Shown here: piece by piece, positions 5,005-7,151 of the stretch
Position numbering within the stretch: the first letter of the stretch is position 1
How the letters are laid out: every line of letters begins with the position of its first letter
Assembly (NCBI GenBank): GCA_002403115.1
Contig: DHHE01000129.1
Location: 1-7,151 of the forward strand
Length of the DNA: 7,151 bases
Reading direction: 5' to 3'
Source: a bacterium UBP2_UBA4780
GTDB lineage: Bacteria; Edwardsbacteria; AC1; EtOH8
Position numbers and translations under genes: made by a program
The notes under the pieces: model-generated
Databases searched by the model: none
What the model was told of the DNA's origin: nothing
The model's input: the letters and a program-made list of their open reading frames with translations, nothing else

Positions 5005-5520
5005 ATGTCACAGGGACCGATGCCAACCGACGACATAACCGGCCTGGTGCGCCGGATGGCCGAGACCATCGCCTCGGCCCGGGGGCTGGAGGTTTTCCAG
5101 GTGGAATACAAGCCCGGCGGCCAGCTGCTGAGGGTGTTTCTGGACCGGCCCAGCGGCCAGGTCGGGCTTGACGACTGCAGCGCGGTGTCGGGGCAGCTGT
5201 CGGCGCAGCTTGACGAGCAGGACCTGATACCCCACGCCTACCGGCTCGAGGTCTCCTCGCCCGGACTGGACCGGCCCCTGAGGGACGAAGACGACTTTAT
5301 CCGCTTCCGCGGCGAATTCGCCAAGCTGGCGCTGGCCCAGCCGGTGAACGGGGTATCGAGCCTCCGGGGACGCATCGGGGAGTGCCGCAACGGAATGCTG
5401 AGACTGGAGACCGACGGCGGGGAGCCGTTGTGGATGCCGTTCTCCCAGATTCGTTCGGCCAGGCTGGACCCCGCGCCTCCCCCGCCCGGGCCCGGCAGTA
5501 AAGCAAAAAAAAAGAGATAA
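5005..5520 (+). CDS. rimP: RimP, 30S ribosomal subunit maturation factor
   Basis: RimP helps assemble the 30S subunit in the cytosol. The 171-residue product has the N-terminal alpha/beta domain (about 8-80) and the family hallmark YRLEVSSPGLDRPL (79-92), which opens the C-terminal SH3-like domain (to about 155). A short low-complexity tail (PPPPGPGSKAKKKR) follows. The length is slightly above the usual 150-160 because of this tail. The start is uncertain: ATG 5005 has no Shine-Dalgarno, and in-frame ATG 5020 has AGGGA only three bases upstream; no further upstream in-frame ATG, GTG or TTG exists before the terminator. The gene is followed by nusA after 22 bases, the conserved order across bacteria. 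Nine consecutive A bases (5505-5513) near the end are slippage-prone. Confidence 0.92.
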   Translation: MSQGPMPTDDITGLVRRMAETIASARGLEVFQVEYKPGGQLLRVFLDRPSGQVGLDDCSAVSGQLSAQLDEQDLIPHAYRLEVSSPGLDRPLRDEDDFIRFRGEFAKLALAQPVNGVSSLRGRIGECRNGMLRLETDGGEPLWMPFSQIRSARLDPAPPPPGPGSKAKKKR

Positions 5521-5542
5521 CCAGAGCATAGGAGTCACGCGC

Positions 5543-6976
5543 GTGGCAAACCTGGACGTGGTCGACGCCCTCAACGAGATCGCCCGGCAGAAGAACCTGG
5601 ACCGGGAGTTCGTCATCGACACCCTGAAACAGGGGCTGATGCAGGCCTGCAAGAAGAAATTCGGGAGCTCGGACAACATCGTGGTGGAGGTGGAGGACGA
5701 CACCGGGGAGATTGGAATCTTCGCCAAGAAGAAGGTGGTGGAGGAAGTGGCCGATCCGGCCCTGGAGATTTCGGTGGAGGAGGCCAGGGACTACCTGGAC
5801 AAACCCAAGCCGGATGACGAAGTGGAGATCATCATCCCCTTCGAGGAGTTCGGCCGTATCGCCATCCAGACCACCAAGCAGATCCTGTTCCAACGCATCC
5901 GCGAGGCGGAACGGGAGCAGGTCTACCGCGAATTCTCCTCCAAGCTGGGCAACATCGTCTCCGGAACCATCCAGCAGATATCCCGGGGCGATGTCATCGT
6001 CAACCTGGACAACACCGAGTCGGTGATGCCCTACGCCGAGCAGATACGCAGCGAGCGCTACCAGCAGGGCCGGTCGGTCAGGGCCCTGGTGATAGACGTG
6101 GCCAAGACGGTCAAGGGACCGCAGGTGATCCTGTCACGCAGCCATCCCGACTTTCTCAAGCGGATGTTCTACCAGGAAGTGCCGGAGATCCGCGAGGGCC
6201 TGGTGGAGGTCAAGGGCGCCGCCCGGGACCCGGGGGAGCGGGCCAAGGTGGCGGTCTACTCCAAGGAGAACCGGGTGGACCCGGTGGGGGCCTGCGTCGG
6301 GCTGAAGGGCGCCAGGGTCCAAGCGGTGGTCAGGGAGCTGGCCGGCGAGAAGATAGACATCGTGCTGTGGTCGCCCGACCCCGCCGTCTACGTGGTGCGG
6401 GCCCTGGCCCCAGCCAACCAGCTGGAGTCGTACCCGGCCGATGACGAGAACCGGATGGTGGTCATCTGTTCCGACGACCAGTACTCGCTGGCCATCGGCA
6501 AGAAGGGGCAGAACGTGCGGCTGGCCGCCAAGCTCACCGGCTGGAGGATAGACGTGGTGGCCGAGACCGAGCACCTGCGACGGGTGGAGGCCATCAACAA
6601 GATCAGCGTCGGCCTGGACGAACTGGACATCTCGGACAAGCTGAAGGACAAGCTGGCCAAGGAGGGGATGGACACGGCCGAGAAGATCATCGAGGCCGGC
6701 GATGAGGGGTTGACGGCCATCTCCGGCATCGGGGACAAGACGGCCGAGAAGATCCTGTCGGCCGCCAAGCAGGCCAAGGACAAACAGCTGATGCATTTCG
6801 AGCAGCTGGCCAAGGAGAACCCGGCGGCCCTGGGCACCGTCCGGACGCCCGCAGAACAGGACCAGCCGGCTACGGATCAGGCCCCGGGCATCGGGGAACC
6901 GGCCAAGAAGCCCGAGGAACAGGCCCCGGAGGCGGTGGGGCAGCCGGAAGACCAGGACAGCAAGACATCAGAGTAG
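5543..6976 (+). CDS. nusA: NusA, transcription termination/antitermination factor
   Basis: NusA binds RNA polymerase and nascent RNA and controls pausing, intrinsic termination and antitermination. The 477-residue protein shows the polymerase-binding N-terminal domain (about 1-130), an S1 domain (about 135-200), KH1 with GLKG (253-256) and KH2 with GKKG (319-322) followed by QNVRLAAKLTGW. A single helix-hairpin-helix-like C-terminal module comes next (about 356-410; ISGIGDKTAEKIL at 393-405). The last 65 or so residues are an acidic, Pro/Gln/Glu-rich, probably disordered tail. It carries one C-terminal helical module rather than the two acidic repeats of E. coli. The start is GTG, chosen because AGGAG (5530-5534) sits eight bases upstream and MANLDVVDAL matches the family start. 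It probably feeds back on the leader terminator at 4900-4929. Confidence 0.97.
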   Translation: MANLDVVDALNEIARQKNLDREFVIDTLKQGLMQACKKKFGSSDNIVVEVEDDTGEIGIFAKKKVVEEVADPALEISVEEARDYLDKPKPDDEVEIIIPFEEFGRIAIQTTKQILFQRIREAEREQVYREFSSKLGNIVSGTIQQISRGDVIVNLDNTESVMPYAEQIRSERYQQGRSVRALVIDVAKTVKGPQVILSRSHPDFLKRMFYQEVPEIREGLVEVKGAARDPGERAKVAVYSKENRVDPVGACVGLKGARVQAVVRELAGEKIDIVLWSPDPAVYVVRALAPANQLESYPADDENRMVVICSDDQYSLAIGKKGQNVRLAAKLTGWRIDVVAETEHLRRVEAINKISVGLDELDISDKLKDKLAKEGMDTAEKIIEAGDEGLTAISGIGDKTAEKILSAAKQAKDKQLMHFEQLAKENPAALGTVRTPAEQDQPATDQAPGIGEPAKKPEEQAPEAVGQPEDQDSKTSE

Positions 6977-6984
6977 GGGACGAT

Positions 6985-7151
6985 ATGACAGAGAAGAAGA
7001 AGGCAAGCGCCGGACCCGGCACTCCGGCTTCCGCTAAAGTGCTCGGGACGGGCCCCTCGAATAAGCTCGGGGCAAGCCAGCCGGGAACGAAGAAACCGGC
7101 CGCGGAAAAGACCGTCAAAAAGACGCCTCGACCAGGCTCGGCACACGCCAA
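6985..7151 (+). CDS. infB: Lys/Ala/Pro-rich N-terminus, probably translation initiation factor IF-2 (3' truncated)
   Basis: An open frame starts eight bases after nusA and runs off the window, giving 55 complete codons. A GGGGA (6976-6980) precedes the ATG. The visible part (MTEKKKASAGPGTPASAKVL and onward) is low-complexity, rich in Lys, Ala, Pro, Gly and Thr, as in the long disordered N-terminal extensions of many IF-2 proteins. infB usually follows nusA, directly or after rnpM/ylxR and an L7Ae-like gene. No Cys-rich RnpM motif is seen and the conserved IF-2N or GTPase regions lie beyond the window, so the name rests on position and composition only. Codons about 23-31 lie inside a palindromic repeat-like motif (7052-7078). 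Confidence 0.55.
   Translation, partial: MTEKKKASAGPGTPASAKVLGTGPSNKLGASQPGTKKPAAEKTVKKTPRPGSAHA
7052..7078. repeat. REP-like palindromic motif inside the putative infB start
   Basis: GCCCC (7052-7056) and GGGGC (7069-7073) bracket TCGAATAAGCTC, followed by AAGCC. It has the same plan as the intergenic unit at 2541-2583: GCCCC, TCG, an AAG, GCTC, then an RGGGC and a purine-rich end. The shared order of blocks suggests one repeat family; here it is read in frame within a low-complexity coding segment. Confidence 0.5.

Noticed and set aside
1..7151. CRISPR arrays, tRNA or rRNA genes, phage or defence genes
   Set aside because: No regularly spaced repeats, cloverleaf-like sequences or relevant protein motifs were found on either strand.

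Overview
This GC-rich window comes from a diderm (Gram-negative-type) bacterium. The evidence is a tolB-pal-cpoB cell-envelope cluster with two lipoproteins. All genes are on the + strand and look chromosomal and mostly housekeeping. The phylum cannot be fixed from the sequence. The layout, the free use of ATA and AGG codons despite high GC, and palindromic repeats of the type CCCTTCG...CTCAGGGCA suggest a little-studied environmental lineage rather than a well-known proteobacterium; this is inference.

Layout. 1-1518: the 3' end of tolB, then pal and cpoB, forming the outer-membrane part of the Tol-Pal system. 1543-2436: purC (purine synthesis), only 24 nt downstream of cpoB but without a recognisable Shine-Dalgarno sequence. 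2437-2892: a 456-nt non-coding stretch full of inverted repeats, including a perfect 15-bp hairpin. 2893-3867: a compact three-gene unit of unknown function (a 51-residue basic protein, a 64-residue protein and a five-TPR protein). 3931-4772: a near-consensus sigma70-type promoter followed by two tandem stand-alone response-regulator receiver domains. 4848-4969: a second near-consensus promoter followed directly by a strong intrinsic terminator and another hairpin, a typical premature-termination leader. 5005-7151: rimP, nusA and the beginning of a Lys/Ala/Pro-rich protein, probably the N-terminus of infB, making the conserved ribosome-maturation/transcription-elongation/translation-initiation operon.

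How the parts fit. TolB, Pal and CpoB work together at the outer membrane during cell constriction. RimP, NusA and IF-2 tie 30S maturation, transcription termination/antitermination and initiation together; the terminator at the head of the operon is a plausible site for NusA feedback. No kinase is present for the two receivers. I see no phage, CRISPR, toxin or defence system. The items most worth following up are the leader attenuator, the repeat family (one copy appears to lie inside the coding start of the putative infB), and the uncharacterised three-gene unit.
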